In this document: positions 10,601 to 23,765 of the stretch, in pieces
How positions within the stretch are numbered: position 1 is the stretch's first letter
How the letters are laid out: each line of letters begins with the position of its first letter
Assembly: GCA_009869945.1 (NCBI GenBank)
Contig: WIXG01000041.1
Span: 124,001-188,000, forward strand
Length of the DNA stretch: 64,000 bases
Origin: Mesaphorura yosii
Taxonomy: Eukaryota; Arthropoda; Collembola; Poduromorpha; Tullbergiidae
Direction of reading: 5' to 3'
Translations under genes and position numbers: made by a program
Notes under the pieces: model-generated
Told to the model about the DNA's origin: nothing
The model's input: only the letters and a program-made list of their open reading frames with translations
Database searches by the model: none

Positions 10601-13600
10601 GGCGGAGGTCGCGGAGGGCAAAATCGACTGTTGCACGGGCGCTACCGCTGAAGCGGGTGGCTGGACAACCGTTTCCGTGCTCAATTCAGTCATGAAAGAT
10701 CGCGTAGGCGTGATGGTGATGATCTGCTGCGTGTGTGTGTTTGTGAATGTTACCTGAAGGAAAAGAGAAAAATAAGAGTAACATGTCAGAGACCCGAACT
10801 CACGTTCACGTCCATTGTTTTTCTCCTAATTGCTAAGATTGCTCTACTACCATCAAGATAACGCACCTGGTCTTGAGTCTGGGCTTCAGTTACAAGAACT
10901 GGAACGCTGGCGCTAACTGATGACGTGTACGATTCAATGGCAGCCTCACTGGTTTCAACCTCCGACGCCATGACGGGCGTGCTTGGTTGGTAGAATGAAG
11001 ACGACACTGAAGAAAATTCCACAGCCGAAGAGCTGGTCGGCGCAGTTTCTGAGGGCTCGACGACTACGACAGCAGGTGCCACGGGCACTGGATACACTTC
11101 AGGAGGCACGACCTCGTTTCCTTTCTCCACTTCATTAAAAATGACTGATGGAGCCGACTCCTCACTGGAAGCTGCTACTGGCACGGGTTGTGCTGGTTCT
11201 GGGTAGGGTGTCCTGTCTTGAACTTCTGGAACAGTAACTGCTGGGACAGATTCAGGCAAGGCTGGCTCAGGATCCTTGATCTGCGTCACGCCTTCAGCTA
11301 CAACTGGAAGGGTTGACTCTATCGGCTCAGGGACTCGAACCTCGACCACAGGTGATTCGGTCGAAGCCGCGGCCGGAACTATTTGTGGTTCGCCCGCCGG
11401 GGGTAAAGGCTGCTCCTCCACTTCTTGCTGCTGCTGCTCTCCCGAGTCATTCGGCTGGATGATAATTTGCGGCGACTCTTGCTCAGAGGAAGCTTGGGGC
11501 ACTTCATTGCTGCTGCTTCCTGCATACTCTCCTGACGTGGACCCCTGAACGATGTTCTCAGCTGGCGACTGTTCAACTGGTGTCGGGATCAGGACCACAT
11601 GCTGCACGAATTCACTGTGTGGTTCGCTGACTGCGATTTCCGTTGTGGAGCTCGTCAGACTGAGCAGAGGTTTTGATGACGAGGACTCTCCAACCGCTTG
11701 ACTGGCGTTGAACCATGAAATAGGTGGCAGAGTCGTCGTGGTCGTCGTCGGGCGCGTTGTTGGGTGAATTGGACCCACATCTGGGAATTTTGGAATATTC
11801 GTTAGTGTGGTAGGGTATTTTTAAGAGGTTGACTTGGAAATTAGAGCATTGTTACGTACCTGAAGGAGGCGGGCAGTGGTCGTACAGCGGGCAGCAGCGG
11901 TTTTCGATGTATCTCGGCTGGCAATCGCTCCTCCAGTAGCAGTCGATCACGGCGCAGACGACGTCCCCACCCTGGCAGTAGCAAACTTCGCACGGATTGT
12001 TGTCGTCGAGAATCTTCTCTCCATTTTGATAAATTTTACCGTCCTTCTCGCACTCTGTAAATGTCGTGACATTGACATTGAATCAGATCACGTTGGACTC
12101 GGACTTACACTTCCGGAAGTCGTGCAATTTGTACTGTGAGAAGCGCCAGCCTTGAGATACGTTACAAATTATATCATCTGCATCTTTCATTCATTTTTCA
12201 TTCCCTTGCTCGTTTCTCAGTAATCTTTTCACGTTGAACGCTTAATGCTTAATGCTTGATTTCATCATAGCAGCAGTTTTAATCCAACGCATAGAATTAG
12301 CGAGCAGACTCGAGATTCCGTCTCTGCTCCGTCTCGGATGAGAATGAATGCGATGTGATAATGTAATCAGCAAACAAAGGCCACAGAATTTGCCGTAGGG
12401 ATCCGCTTGGTCATTCAACTACACTACGCGATGCGATACATCTCCGCCGTATCGCATTTGTGATTCGCACCTCGAAAGAAATCGCAATATGTAAGCGTTA
12501 CGCAATGTAATCTCAAGATGACTTTTTGAATTGAATTGATTCGCATCTCGCATCATTGAACTACAAAAATAGGAAGCGACTCGAGCTTCAGATCAGGAAC
12601 AAAACAAAACGGTGAATATGAATACGTCATCGCAGAGATCGCAGCGCCGATTCGCGTCCAGTTTAAATTCACGACAATGAAAGCCTTCGAAAGACTCGGC
12701 CCAGCTCGAGCTAATTAAATAATACGGGCACGGGAGACGGAATTCCAGGCTCAGACAACTACTGATTAGCAGACCTGACAAACTTTTTCTCATTCAAACT
12801 CTGAATTCTTGAGTTCGTATCAAGTGTGCAACTCATTAAGAAAATCATTACCTTGCCATTGTCGACGTGCAGAGGATTGTAGTTTGAGAACAAAAACAAA
12901 AGCTCGCTTGACAAAATTCCTGTCTCAGCATTCGCACTTTGTACTCGAATTCTAATGCAATTATTTCTTTCTCGCGTCGCAGTCGGAGTCGTAGTCGTAA
13001 TCGGATCGAATTCAAATTAAACAAGGATACAAAACTCGACACGAAACTATGCCAATAATGTTTACGTTTACAAGATCTCGTCAACTTTGTGTATAACAAA
13101 AGACAGGGCAAAAAGTGACCCTGTGTATGGTCTAAAAATAGTCATGCATAATGAATCCTGGCACGGCCTGTCATCACCGCCTGCCGCTATTGTCGACTCA
13201 GTCATTAGCGGACGCGTCCGTGCTGCTTCTGCATTCAGTGCATGCTAATTGTCAACAATGCCAATGTCTGTCGCCGATTAACGGTTTCTTGTTATCGTAT
13301 TATTTCGGGCACTTGATTAATGAAGATCGTCAGTCTTCTTTTGTGAATGTGGTCAGATTTGCAATTTACGGTTAGCCGACTTGTAACACTTTTCTGACAT
13401 GTCTGATTTGCGATTTGCAAAAAGATTGATTGATTGACATCCAGCTGAAGCATGCACGCATTTGCTTTTTTACATTTGCGTTGTTTCTTTTCACAATTCC
13501 CAATGAGAAGCTTAATCTTCCTGCGCTGAGCTGCGCGGCGTACAGCGAATGATTACATGGCAAAATTTATGTAACCTTCAGATCGAGCCAGCCAGCCAAC

Positions 13601-15408
13601 ACGGCGCCTGCCTGCTGTGCTAATCAAATCAAATAAAACAATGGAACCGAGATTCGCCGCGACCACACCCGCTGTACCCGACTCCATGTGGCTGTGCGAT
13701 CCGTGCTTGCCATGTGCATTACGCAGTAATTAAATTTTACGCGAATAAATTCCACTTAGGACATGAATCTTATTGACTTTATTGACTTGACTTTATGAAT
13801 TCCGACTTGCACGTGTGCAGAAGTCATATTGTCAAATCTATCGAGAAAGTTTCACCGCAATGCAATCGAGTGAAGTCACTTCACAAATTCCCACATGCAA
13901 TTCTCCATTTTCCATTTTCGGGTTGTGCTGCTAATTTAATTCCGTTCGCCTGAGTCTACCAGTAAATTTATGCTACGCACTTCTTCAAGTGTGCGGAGAC
14001 GAGTCATGAGTGCCGTCGCGAGAATTGCGACCGCGATTGCCATTTCATGTATCAGTTTCGGTGTTGGAGTGCTGCTCTGGCGATGCTCGCGTTGCTTTAT
14101 TGCTTACCGCATTGATATTCCGGGCAGCACTGGTTGGACCGCTTCAGCGCCTTGCAACCTGGTCGGTAATCGCAGCTGATGATTGTGCACGCAAATCCGG
14201 GCGGACGACAGATGCAGTGCTCGCACGGCGAAGAGGTCGGGATTGACTCGCCGTCTTCGTATGTCATTGACTCGATTGAGCAGACTGTGCAATCAAAATA
14301 AACAAAATAAGCATTCCACTCACCGTCTCGCATTGGCATTTGTCATCAGACTGGAAAGTAGCTGGGTCGAATTTGTCAATTCGCGCGCGCTGTCCTTACC
14401 TCTGTGCTCGTTTCCGTACGTATCGTTCTGCACGGTGATGTACACATTCTCGCTAATCCCCGCCTGCCTGTTGATCGGACCTGAAATGTACCGGTAAAGA
14501 AACGAGTTGTCAACAAGTACATCCACTGACTGCACTGACTACCTTCCACGCGTCATTGACTTTCGGAGATACGCATCTTATAAATCTTAGTGCTCATCTG
14601 AAGCTTCTCGTGTCATGGACCGTGACCGTAAAACGACGCCCGATGAGGTCAACGATATTATGTCATACGTATGTAAACAACGAGCATCTTTCAATGCGAA
14701 ATGCTAAATGATCGTATGCATTCTTTCATGCATGCATGCGAGAAAGTCAAAGCAAGTCAAATCAGTGAGGCTCATAAACGAGCGGGACTGTCAATTCAAG
14801 CCAAAGCCAAGTCACTTGCGTCGTGAACTGCCGTAAATGTCAAGACATAAACGCAAAACTGGATTCTTTACCCCAAAGCAATTAAACTGTCAAAAATCAA
14901 GCAGCATGCTTGCCATGAAAGAGGTACGATGACAATGCTACAAATGCCACGACATTGTGGTGTGGCGAGCATGCCAAGAATTTTAAATTCTTGCTACACG
15001 CTGAATGCGCGTATTTGATATTTGTGTTAGTGAAAGCAATGAAATCGAAAGTGAACAAACAAGAACATAAAGTCAGTCTAGTCACTCACTCAAGTCATAG
15101 TCGTGTCAAATTGTGGGAATCTTCTTTCATTGTCGTAATTCGCATTGTACTTCATTACAGAATACAATATTTGATTTAATAACTCGTCACTCGTCTTATG
15201 ACATAATATCCTGATTGGCTTCTCCTTGTGCGTGCGTGCATTTTCTACGCTTTTACGGCTTAAATACATTTCATTTCGGGGCAGACTAAAGACTAAAGAC
15301 TGATAAAGATCGACTTGACTTACTGCCGTGACCGGTGGCGAGAATCGTGGCGAAGACGAATACGGTAGCGCACAAAATCCGCGACGGCGATGTGAATTCT
15401 GCGATCAT
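7661..15408 (-). CDS. Tenectin-like secreted matrix protein with two VWC domains, 1,514 residues
   Basis: Six exons join in frame: 15408-15324, 14480-14400, 14284-14108, 12054-11860, 11780-10867 and 10753-7661. Exon 1 encodes a signal peptide (core CATVFVFATILA). Exons 3 and 4 each encode one von Willebrand factor C (chordin-type cysteine-rich) domain, with the family patterns PCEHCIC...NQCCPEYQC and PCEVCYC...NRCCPLYDHC. The remaining roughly 1,330 residues are a mucin-like Pro/Glu/Thr/Ser/Val region. It contains three copies of an EKIV-IES...PATSPPE repeat and a tandem SRHHHPDH...EGSGDG block. Several Ser-Gly sites lie in acidic settings (EGSGDGE, EEGSGAPP, SSSGSGDG), typical of glycosaminoglycan attachment. 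A furin-like site (RRPRRSADW) precedes the C-terminus. VWC domains plus a PET-rich region match insect tenectin, an epithelial matrix protein. I see only two VWC domains and no RGD, so orthology is likely but not certain. Confidence 0.8.
9801..10140 (-). repeat. Three-copy protein repeat inside the tenectin-like gene
   Basis: Copies at about 10140-10066, 9989-9913 and 9875-9801 each encode EKIV[VI]IES, then a P-rich spacer, then PATSPPE and a Thr-rich end. The copies are close at both protein and DNA level, which points to tandem duplication of a unit of roughly 110-150 bases. Confidence 0.75.
12055..14107 (-). other. Long intron between the two VWC exons of the tenectin-like gene
   Basis: About 2 kb of A/T-rich sequence. 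A possible micro-exon with acceptor and donor near 12130-12105 does not keep the frame, so I left it out. No element or RNA gene recognised. Confidence 0.4.
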
Positions 15409-17235
15409 TATTCTGGCTGTGGTGCAGGCGTCCGAGTTCAAATCAGGAATCAGAAATCAGAAATCGGGAACCTGCAATGCAAATCATTCGTTTTTTGTTG
15501 AACTTGAACCTGGAACTAACTTTGCACTGGGTGCAGTTTGCAGCCTGCACCATGTTTGCATATAATTGCATAAATTATTGCGATTGCCTTTATGACAGAC
15601 CATTAATAATAATACGCGTTACATGTGAGCTGCATAATTATTACACAGGTGCATGCATCGGCATGCATGCATTTGGCACTTGGGAGTAGGAATGAGAAAT
15701 GACAGTGACCAATGGACAGACTCGCCGAGGTGCAATTAACAATTATAAACTTGCATTCATATTCATCTTGCCGTGCCGTGGTTGTAATTGAGTTATTTAT
15801 TTAGCCGGCCGGGCTCTGGACGCCCGGTCGGCTGCCTCCCAATTTTGTGCTGTGTTGAGGAGGTCAGTGTCCTTTTCATAGTTCAAATGTTCGAGTCATG
15901 AAATGACGGCTTGAAGTCTTCCTAACCGAAGGCCGGCAAGTACCGAAATGACGGACGAGGCCAAAGAGAAAGAACAAGACGAGTTTTATACAAGTCATGA
16001 TCGTGTGTACGAGTGTCATCTCGCAAAATTAATTGTGGCGACAAGAAACTTAATTGCGTATAGCGTCCGACCCTGAATATACCCGTATAATCAAGAATTT
16101 AACCATGCCGTTGGTATTTCGCACATTCCACGCCTTCACACGGGATTCCAAATCCAGGAGTCTTTGCATCAAATGATCGAAACAAGTTTTCGCCTCTCGC
16201 TTCTTTCTCGGATCGGTGAATCAGTCATTCATAGTTGGCAATCGTTCGGATGTTAAATGAATGCATTCCACGCAATCGTAATTGTGATTCTAATCAATTA
16301 TCACTTCTTCCTGCCTGCCCTGCGTGTTTGCTTTTCCTCCCCTGCGCGTCTCATGAATCATTTAATTTCACCTCCTCCACGCCTCAAGAATCAGGCACCG
16401 TGTAATTGTTTGCGTTTCGTGATGCACTTGTCGTGCGCATCGAGGAAGAGGTTAAAAGAATTAATTTCTGTTTCTTGAAACCATGAACGCAACGAACCCT
16501 GCGAACGCAGTATTCGCATGCCCACAATGCAATGCATGAATTTCACACATTTTTTAATTCACGGTGCTCTACAGAAAGATTTCCAGTCGTAGCCGTAATG
16601 AGTGCGGATGATTCAACTTTCCTTGTGTGAGGTCTCTCGCCTTTGTGTGATCAACTTGTGTTCCCTCAGTACAATTCAACTGTCCCATATCATTATCACT
16701 ACCAAATGCTATACGGCGAGTTGCTGCGAAGACCTTGCCCAATTAGGGAAATCCACTACGAAAATGTGCACAATCCAATCTGCAATTTACATCATTAAGA
16801 AACCAAGCAGAGCAGAGTGGCAAAGACAAAGAAACTCTCTTTGAACTCTACGGCAATAACAGGTTCAGATAAAAATACTCGTTTGACAATCTTGTCCAGA
16901 AAATGCTAAATCAATAATGCTTTTAGCAGTGTAGTGGCGAGATTGATTTTCACAAATGCGCACTTGACGCGAAGCGCAGAACGAAAGGAAATTCGTACGC
17001 AAAAGATGATACAAAACGCCACGCCACATGACCGCCACGGCGATTAATTTTAATTTTAGAGACCCAGATTAAAATGTGTCGCATTTCCTCCTGGTTTCTG
17101 TTCGTTCAAATCTTGTAATTTCTTTCATGATAATTAGTCATACGTAATTAAAAGCAAACTTCCCTCTGCTTGAAGCCTTATTTACGTTTAAAATAACACG
17201 GGAATAAAACAGTAGTATAAAATGAAGCTGTAGTT

Positions 17236-17745
17236 AATTTAATTCACCGTAAAATATCGGTTAAATATAAAGTGTGGTAGAATTCAAATGAAACTGTACA
17301 TAAATTTTATGCAAGTTTACATAGATTCTGTGTATAATTTTTGTACATGAATCAAATGATTTCGTTAATATGTCCGAGGTTAATGAAACAAATGAACCCG
17401 TGCATAAGTTGATACTAGTATCGCTCGGTTGGCACAATGTGCTGAGAATGGATCTGAGGCTATTGTGACTGCACGCACTCTTAACGGTTAAAAAATTCAT
17501 ACAATTACATTCATTCAACAAATTAGACAGGCAAAATTTGTTTGCGTTCGCTCATTTTCAAAAATCTTATAATCTGTTAATTTTTTCAATTCTTCTATTA
17601 ATTCCTGTCTATGTATACTTTCATTTCTTTTATGGACGCGCCTTTCTATTAATGAAATCATTTTATCTATGCACCTGAATTATGAATAAAATTTATGTAC
17701 AGTTTCATTTATTTTATTAACCGATAAATTCACACCCGTAAAATA
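17236..17745. mobile_element. MITE-like non-autonomous element with inverted repeats
   Basis: A perfect 25-base inverted repeat pairs 17286-17310 with 17686-17710 (unit AAATGAAACTGTACATAAAT, then TTTAT). Outside it, a second matching stretch (ATCGGTTAA near 17256 and its complement near 17717) extends the similarity. The left arm carries about 15 extra bases between the two blocks. The interior of about 375 bases is A/T-rich with no coding frame. This is the structure of a short non-autonomous DNA transposon. Outer ends and target-site duplication were not resolved. Confidence 0.55.
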
Positions 17746-20700
17746 TTATGCACATGTGTTAACCTCAGTGCCTGGGCTTTTATGATCTCCGAGTCCGAGT
17801 TCTGGGAAGGAAATGCTTTTGTATCTGTTGCGGCTGCGGGCTTTACAAATTACAATGCAATTGACAGTTATGCAAACAATACGTACAATACAAAGTACAA
17901 AGTGCTCGTGAAAGAAAAACAGTTATGCCATGCCTTCTTCGCTGACGGACGCGGACGGCCGGTGTCTATAGTCATGGCCAGGACCGTGCACTTCATCTTT
18001 CATTCATGTCGACTCTCGAGTCGCAGCCGTCGTTATCGAGAAGATGTGAAGTTGAACCGGCATCCCTATCCACTACTGTACGCTGTCATCACGTATTTGC
18101 GCTCTCACTTGAACACGAATGTCGAATGTCGAATTACAAACTTCGAGCGACGATTGCACAGCAACAAAACAAATTCTGGCTCCTGGGGTCAAGTTCAATT
18201 ACTGCGATCGTAAATCATAACTGAATTTGCATCGGCATCAGGAAGCCGATACCCGAGTATGAGTATGTACAAATTACAGACTGTGGATGAGAGCGCGGTC
18301 ACGAAGTGCATGACGATGATTTCTACGATTTTGTAAAGTGCATACGGTTAATACGGTAATAAAATGCGGATTCTTGCACAATAACCCATGGCCAATGACT
18401 ATTTTACCGTCACTATTGAACTGAATGACCAACGCTCGAAACTGCACATGCGAAATGCAAATTGGTCAAGATGTACTTGAATAAAAAGCGATGCAAGAGA
18501 TTCATCGACGCAGTCGGAAATAATGATCGTTATGAGAAAAAATCACCGCTTGCCATCGCGAATTTGCAAATTCTTAATTTAGCATAGTAATCGCAACCGA
18601 GTTTGCGTAACTCTTTCGCCTTGCGTTTGATTTAATGATGCATGAGTTCAATGAATTGAAATTTGGAACTTCTTTGCAGACGGTTAACGCTCGGTGGTGG
18701 GCATTGCTTATTGAATTACGCACTGGATTCATTGGCCGCTGCAAAAATTGCAAACTGCGAAACTGCGAATTTCTGAGATTCTCCGCTCGTTGATTGCTAT
18801 TATTGTTTACACAAACAAGCTGCTGCGTGTGATTTCGGTCACGGTGCGACGCCTGTGCTGCGTTGCCTCGACTCGCTGAATTCGCAGCAGCATTCATAAT
18901 GACACCGGTCATTATGCATTGTGTGAATGACTTTTCGCAAATTCCATGAATTTTTGGTATGCATGCTGCTGAGGCGATTTAAATTGATGCAGTTCAGGTG
19001 AATATAGCCGTGGTTAATAGCCGTCTGGGTTAAGCAAGGCAAGGCAAGCGTTGATCGAGTCGAGTGTCCAACCCGACCCGAATGGAATGGAACCCGTCTA
19101 TGGAACGGAAGCAGCGTCCGTGACCGCATACCGCACCTTGGCGCGTCCCGTTACCATTTCTCTTGAACGTTATTACCTCAAGAATAGCAACTAAAACTTT
19201 TGGATGACTCCAACTCTGACTCCATTTAACGCGGGGGATTATTATTGCACGATAACATCATAATGGATTAATTAGTGACGGCTTGGCCGGCCTTACGGTA
19301 CAACCACTTACGTATACGTATGTATTTTGTGTCAGCCGCCCAAGCGCACTGCTGGAAGATGCGAGAGAAAGCGTGCTGAGTTTTGAGCGCTGGTGCGATT
19401 CCTGGCTGGCTGCTGAATGCTGAGAAAAACGAGTTCCAGACGAGAGACGTGACGTGCTGGAGAAAGTCTCGCTTCTGCCACTTAAATTACTGCTGCTGCT
19501 GCTCGAGAGGCTGAGCGGTAGCGTAATCTGAATCTAAGCGTATTCCTGTACCAACGGCACTAAACTAATGAGATTTGCTTCGCCAAAGAGAAAGAATAGC
19601 AAAAGAATTTTGGCGTACGGCGATGACAATTCTCAGTCTCACTTTCTTGCTTTTCTCCTGCTCCTTCCCTGATTAACAAGCTGCGATTATTATGTAACTC
19701 ACGATCACTGACTGAGCGCAAACAGGAGCCCACCGTTTTGTTCCTTGGCTGACCAGAAAGATCAACAAAACAAAAACTCTCAATTCAAGTCCGAGTCTGA
19801 GCTGCGTCTTAAACCAGGCACTTTTAACCTCAGACATCAAATGACGAATTGGACACGGCGAAGATGGACTTTTGAGCGTTCAGCGTTGGCTGGCTTGGTT
19901 TGGCGGTGCAACGACGGTGGTGGAGCTTCTTTCACAGTATTTTGATCGTTTGCACTGTAAACAAGCCAGAACGGGACGGACGGACGGGCTGCCACTTTAT
20001 TATGCCTGTGCCTACGCTGCAACTATGTCTTACGAGTCGAGTTAAGTTACGCAAAGTTGAAGAAACTAAGCAAAAGACCTGGCTTCTTCTGGTGACAGTA
20101 ATTGTCGTACCACGGTTGCAACAATGTGATGTGCTGTAACGTGGCTGCGCCTGAGCCTGTGCTGGTGCAGTAGGATCGTAAACCATGCAATGTATTCACA
20201 TTGTATGGCATTCATTAAGGAAGGAAGGTGGTTTTTCACAAAGGCAGTGTAAAGCTGCATAATATTTGCGAATCGTATTAGCAGAAAAGAAGGAAGGAAC
20301 CGAGCATCAACATCGTTGAGACCATAAACACGACGACTGTGAGACGAGTTTCATTCCCGAGACGGTGCCAAGATGCGGTTCAGATGCATAAAAGACTCGT
20401 ACTCGTACTATTACTTAATCTCGGCTCGGTCGACCGATCTTGTGCTCAGACAAGACTCTTGATCATGAATTGCAATTGTACTTGTAATGGTCGCATTTAT
20501 TGCTACTTCTGTAATTGGCACTTGGTAGAAACACTAATCGGTTATATGTACGGCTTAAAAATCATGCTTACGGAAATCCAGCAACAAAAAGGCTTGCTCA
20601 GGCTGCATAAAGACGGGAGGCGCACTGAAAGAGAACGAGAACACCGGCTCGAGAATTTGTGCATTCACGTCTTCATCCTCATCTTCATATTTTTCTACAA

Positions 20701-22519
20701 CGACGCGGCACAACAATGTAATGCGAATTTTTTCACCTTGCAGTCAAGATAATTTCTACGTCTTGCCTCGCCGTAACACCTGACTGACTGACTTGTTCAC
20801 ATGACTCTTTGGTGGATTGTGAATTCTTTACAGGGAAAAAGGAAGGAGACTTTTTTGTGAATCTCATCTTGTTACACAAGAAGTTGTGGTGGTGGTAAGT
20901 AAAAGCTCTTCCTCACGAACAAGTACAGTGACCCTAAGCGATAGTGCGATGCGACGATGGTCGAGTGAGAGATGCCAGCCAGATACCAGATGGTCTGCGT
21001 ACGCGTACGGCGAGATTCATCGCTGCATCGTCGTCCTCGCCCCAACTGGCTGGCCGGCCGGCTCCTCTTCTTTGTGTTTGCGAGTGACCACAAACCACTT
21101 GCATTCTTGTTGACCTCGGCAGCCAAGTCAAAGCCAAACGGTTGAGGTGCACAAGAGTTTCGGACAAATCTGCGATCAAAATCAAATTTTAGTGGGCGAA
21201 GGCGACCTCGATAGTAATACACGCGGAAATTCTGGAACAAATGCCGTACCGTAATTAAAAGCGTGAAAATGACCTTGAGACGTGAGACTCACATCTTCAT
21301 TCATGGAAATAAAGACGTGCGTCTTACTATAATAATAAGCCAATAAAATCAAAGCCGTCTGACTTCTTATTACGCGGACACATCAAGACAAAAGACTGGA
21401 CCAGTCAGAAGTCAGTCGAATCATCGCGACGACACGCCTAAACATGATGGGACAAGACAAGATCAAGACGATGAATAAATCAGTGAAAAAAAATATGCAA
21501 CATGAAACCATTATTTTTCGTGAGCAAAGCAGCACAGTTGATGAAGGTGAACGGACTTGAGTGGAATGCACAATGGACTTGTTCCGTGTTTTGTAGCTGA
21601 GTCGAACAGCAGCGTGCTGGTTGCTGGTGCGAACTGCGGGTTAAAGTTAAAGGGAAGACAGGCATGAATTTAATGCGACGGCGCGGCGAGGAGTGTAGGT
21701 GCTGCCGAGATTTTACAGAAATGTTTGCGAAAGGGAATACGGTCCGGTCGGTCCACAAAAATTCAATACTGTAAAATGTATTCACATTTTTGGCAATCTC
21801 TGCTCTGCTCGGCGCATTCGTCGTGCGTCTTCGAGTTGAGACCTGAAACTGAAACTACCAGAGTGTATTCCAAGATGTAAACAGTAAAGATTCATGAGCG
21901 TCTTCATCATTGTAATCGTCGCCACCATCTGCTGCGGTGCGATGCGGGTTGCTGTCTCGGCATGCCCTGCTCGCATCGCAGCTCGCAAATAAAAACTGGA
22001 TCTGGAAAGTCCGTTTCGCAGGTGGCAAAATGAAGATTTCATCAGTAATTAAAATTGTTTGCTCATTGCTTTCTGTACAATCATACCGAAAAAGCGAGGA
22101 ATTGACCCCAGAAATGTGAGAATTCACCTTTTAAGAGGTTCTGGTTTAAGTCATGAAGATTATCGCTGATTTAAACCAATAATTATGCCCCGAGAATGTA
22201 CATGAAAATTCTTTTTCCAGTAATTTGTGCAGAATCTCGTCTTGATTTTCAAGATTCCACGCTGACTCACTTCTTGGAGTATTCCATTGGTCGTACTGGA
22301 TTGCGTAATTCAGAAACAATGCGCGATCTAACATTTGCATGCATTTTTGACTCGCATCTCATTGCCTTTGCTTATTCTGGACGCTAAAGGCGTAGCGCGT
22401 AAAATAAGCACAAGTAAAATTCTAACGGTACCTTCTTATTGACTCGGACATCATTTCATCGCTTCATGAACTGAGGCTTCTTCAAATGAATCTCAATAAT
22501 AGCTATAATGATTAATCAC

Positions 22520-22539
22520 GAGGAGAGGTACCTCTCCTC
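22520..22539. repeat. Perfect 20-base palindrome
   Basis: GAGGAGAGGTACCTCTCCTC is its own reverse complement. It could form a cruciform or be a symmetric protein-binding site. It lies in the NOS upstream spacer, with no gene nearby. Confidence 0.6.
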
Positions 22540-23029
22540 AACTACGAACGACCATGACCACTTGACACACAATGAGGCACATAAGAACAAATTTGTTCAG
22601 CCGACGTTCTTGAACGCTTACGATAATGCGACAGACGAGTCTCGAAACATGAATCTCGGAGCTAGCAATTTTAGGAACTCGACAAGCTCTGGACATCGAT
22701 TTCTTAAGTAGAATAAGTACAACTTGGCTGGGTAGGAGGACGACAAATGTTTTAAGTGCCATTCTGTGAAAAGTAATCCACTCTACAGGAGCTGGCGCTG
22801 GAGCTGGGATTCTTATGGAGGATGGTTCTTAACTTATTCTCGTTTCATACTCGATATCTTATTTTAGTTTGTCCAACCGCTAACCGGCAACGGCATCTTA
22901 CAATTTTAACTGTTGTTATTTTTATGCGGTATTTAATAAGTTTCTTTGAGATTTTACATCGTTCTGTTTTTATAATTTTAGTGAATGAGAGATCAGACAT
23001 AAGGCAGGAATCGTAACAGCCCAGTCATG

Positions 23030-23765
23030 CTCGACATTTAAAGTTACGGGCATCTCATGCTAAAAAAGTTAAGTTAAAAAAATCTCATGTTGAAAAAAAA
23101 CTTATGTTCTGGACTATTCATATTTTCGAAAGCTCATGCTCAAGTTCAGGTCGTGCTGATAAAAAGTCATGTTATACCCTCTCATGTTAACGGACTGGTT
23201 GATCAATTTGGCAAGAAAGCACTAAATTCTATGAGATTAAGTTAGGTTAGGGTTAGACTACGGAAAACGTAAGTTTCTCGCAATTTTGCTATAATTATTG
23301 AACACCTTGGTTTTGTTGTAATCACCCCTACTCATTCATTAACCATGCAGTTTCATTGAAACTTTATCAGAACAATGGTACATGTCTAGGTAACTTCCAC
23401 TGCGAAGTTGAGCTAAATCCATGCTGCAGAAGAGGAGATATGAGTAAATGTGTGATTTTTCTAAAAACACTGAACAAAGTGTAATTGGGCAGTGCCCGCT
23501 GATCAGCAGCAAGTGTCTAGGATGGTCTCACAATTGATGAAAAAGTGATGTGGCACTCTGACAATTATCCGATTCCAAAAATAAAAATTGGTAGTTTCTA
23601 TTGCTTCATTTATTTAACTTTTATATATAGAGCATGAATTTACACGAACATGATTTGGGCCGACCATGTTTTTTCAACATGAGTCGTTTTTGAACATAAG
23701 TTTTCACGGGCATGATTTTTTTGACAAGACCTTTTTAGTATGAGGTGTCAATAAAATGAGTTGTC
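23030..23765. mobile_element. Foldback/MITE-like element with degenerate inverted arms
   Basis: The left arm (about 23041-23180) and the right arm (about 23630-23752, reversed) share ordered blocks: CTCATGCTAAAAAAG against CTCATACTAAAAAGG, then AAAAAAATC, then AACTTATGTTC. Both arms are also built from degenerate direct repeats of CTCATGTT/CATGCT. The interior of about 450 bases has no coding frame. Arms this long and diverged suggest an old non-autonomous DNA transposon or foldback element. Precise ends are uncertain. Confidence 0.5.

Noticed and set aside
12105-12130. Possible micro-exon between the VWC exons
   Set aside because: Neither possible length keeps the reading frame with its neighbours.
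14322-14346. Possible small exon of the tenectin-like gene encoding DDKCQCET
   Set aside because: In the required phase it creates a stop, so it cannot be part of the main transcript as modelled.
20339-20752. 137-codon plus-strand frame in the spacer
   Set aside because: Non-ATG start, no domain and no splice context; A/T-rich non-coding-like sequence.
20872-21240. 122-codon minus-strand frame
   Set aside because: No homology recognised and overlapping frames on the other strand are equally open; likely chance.
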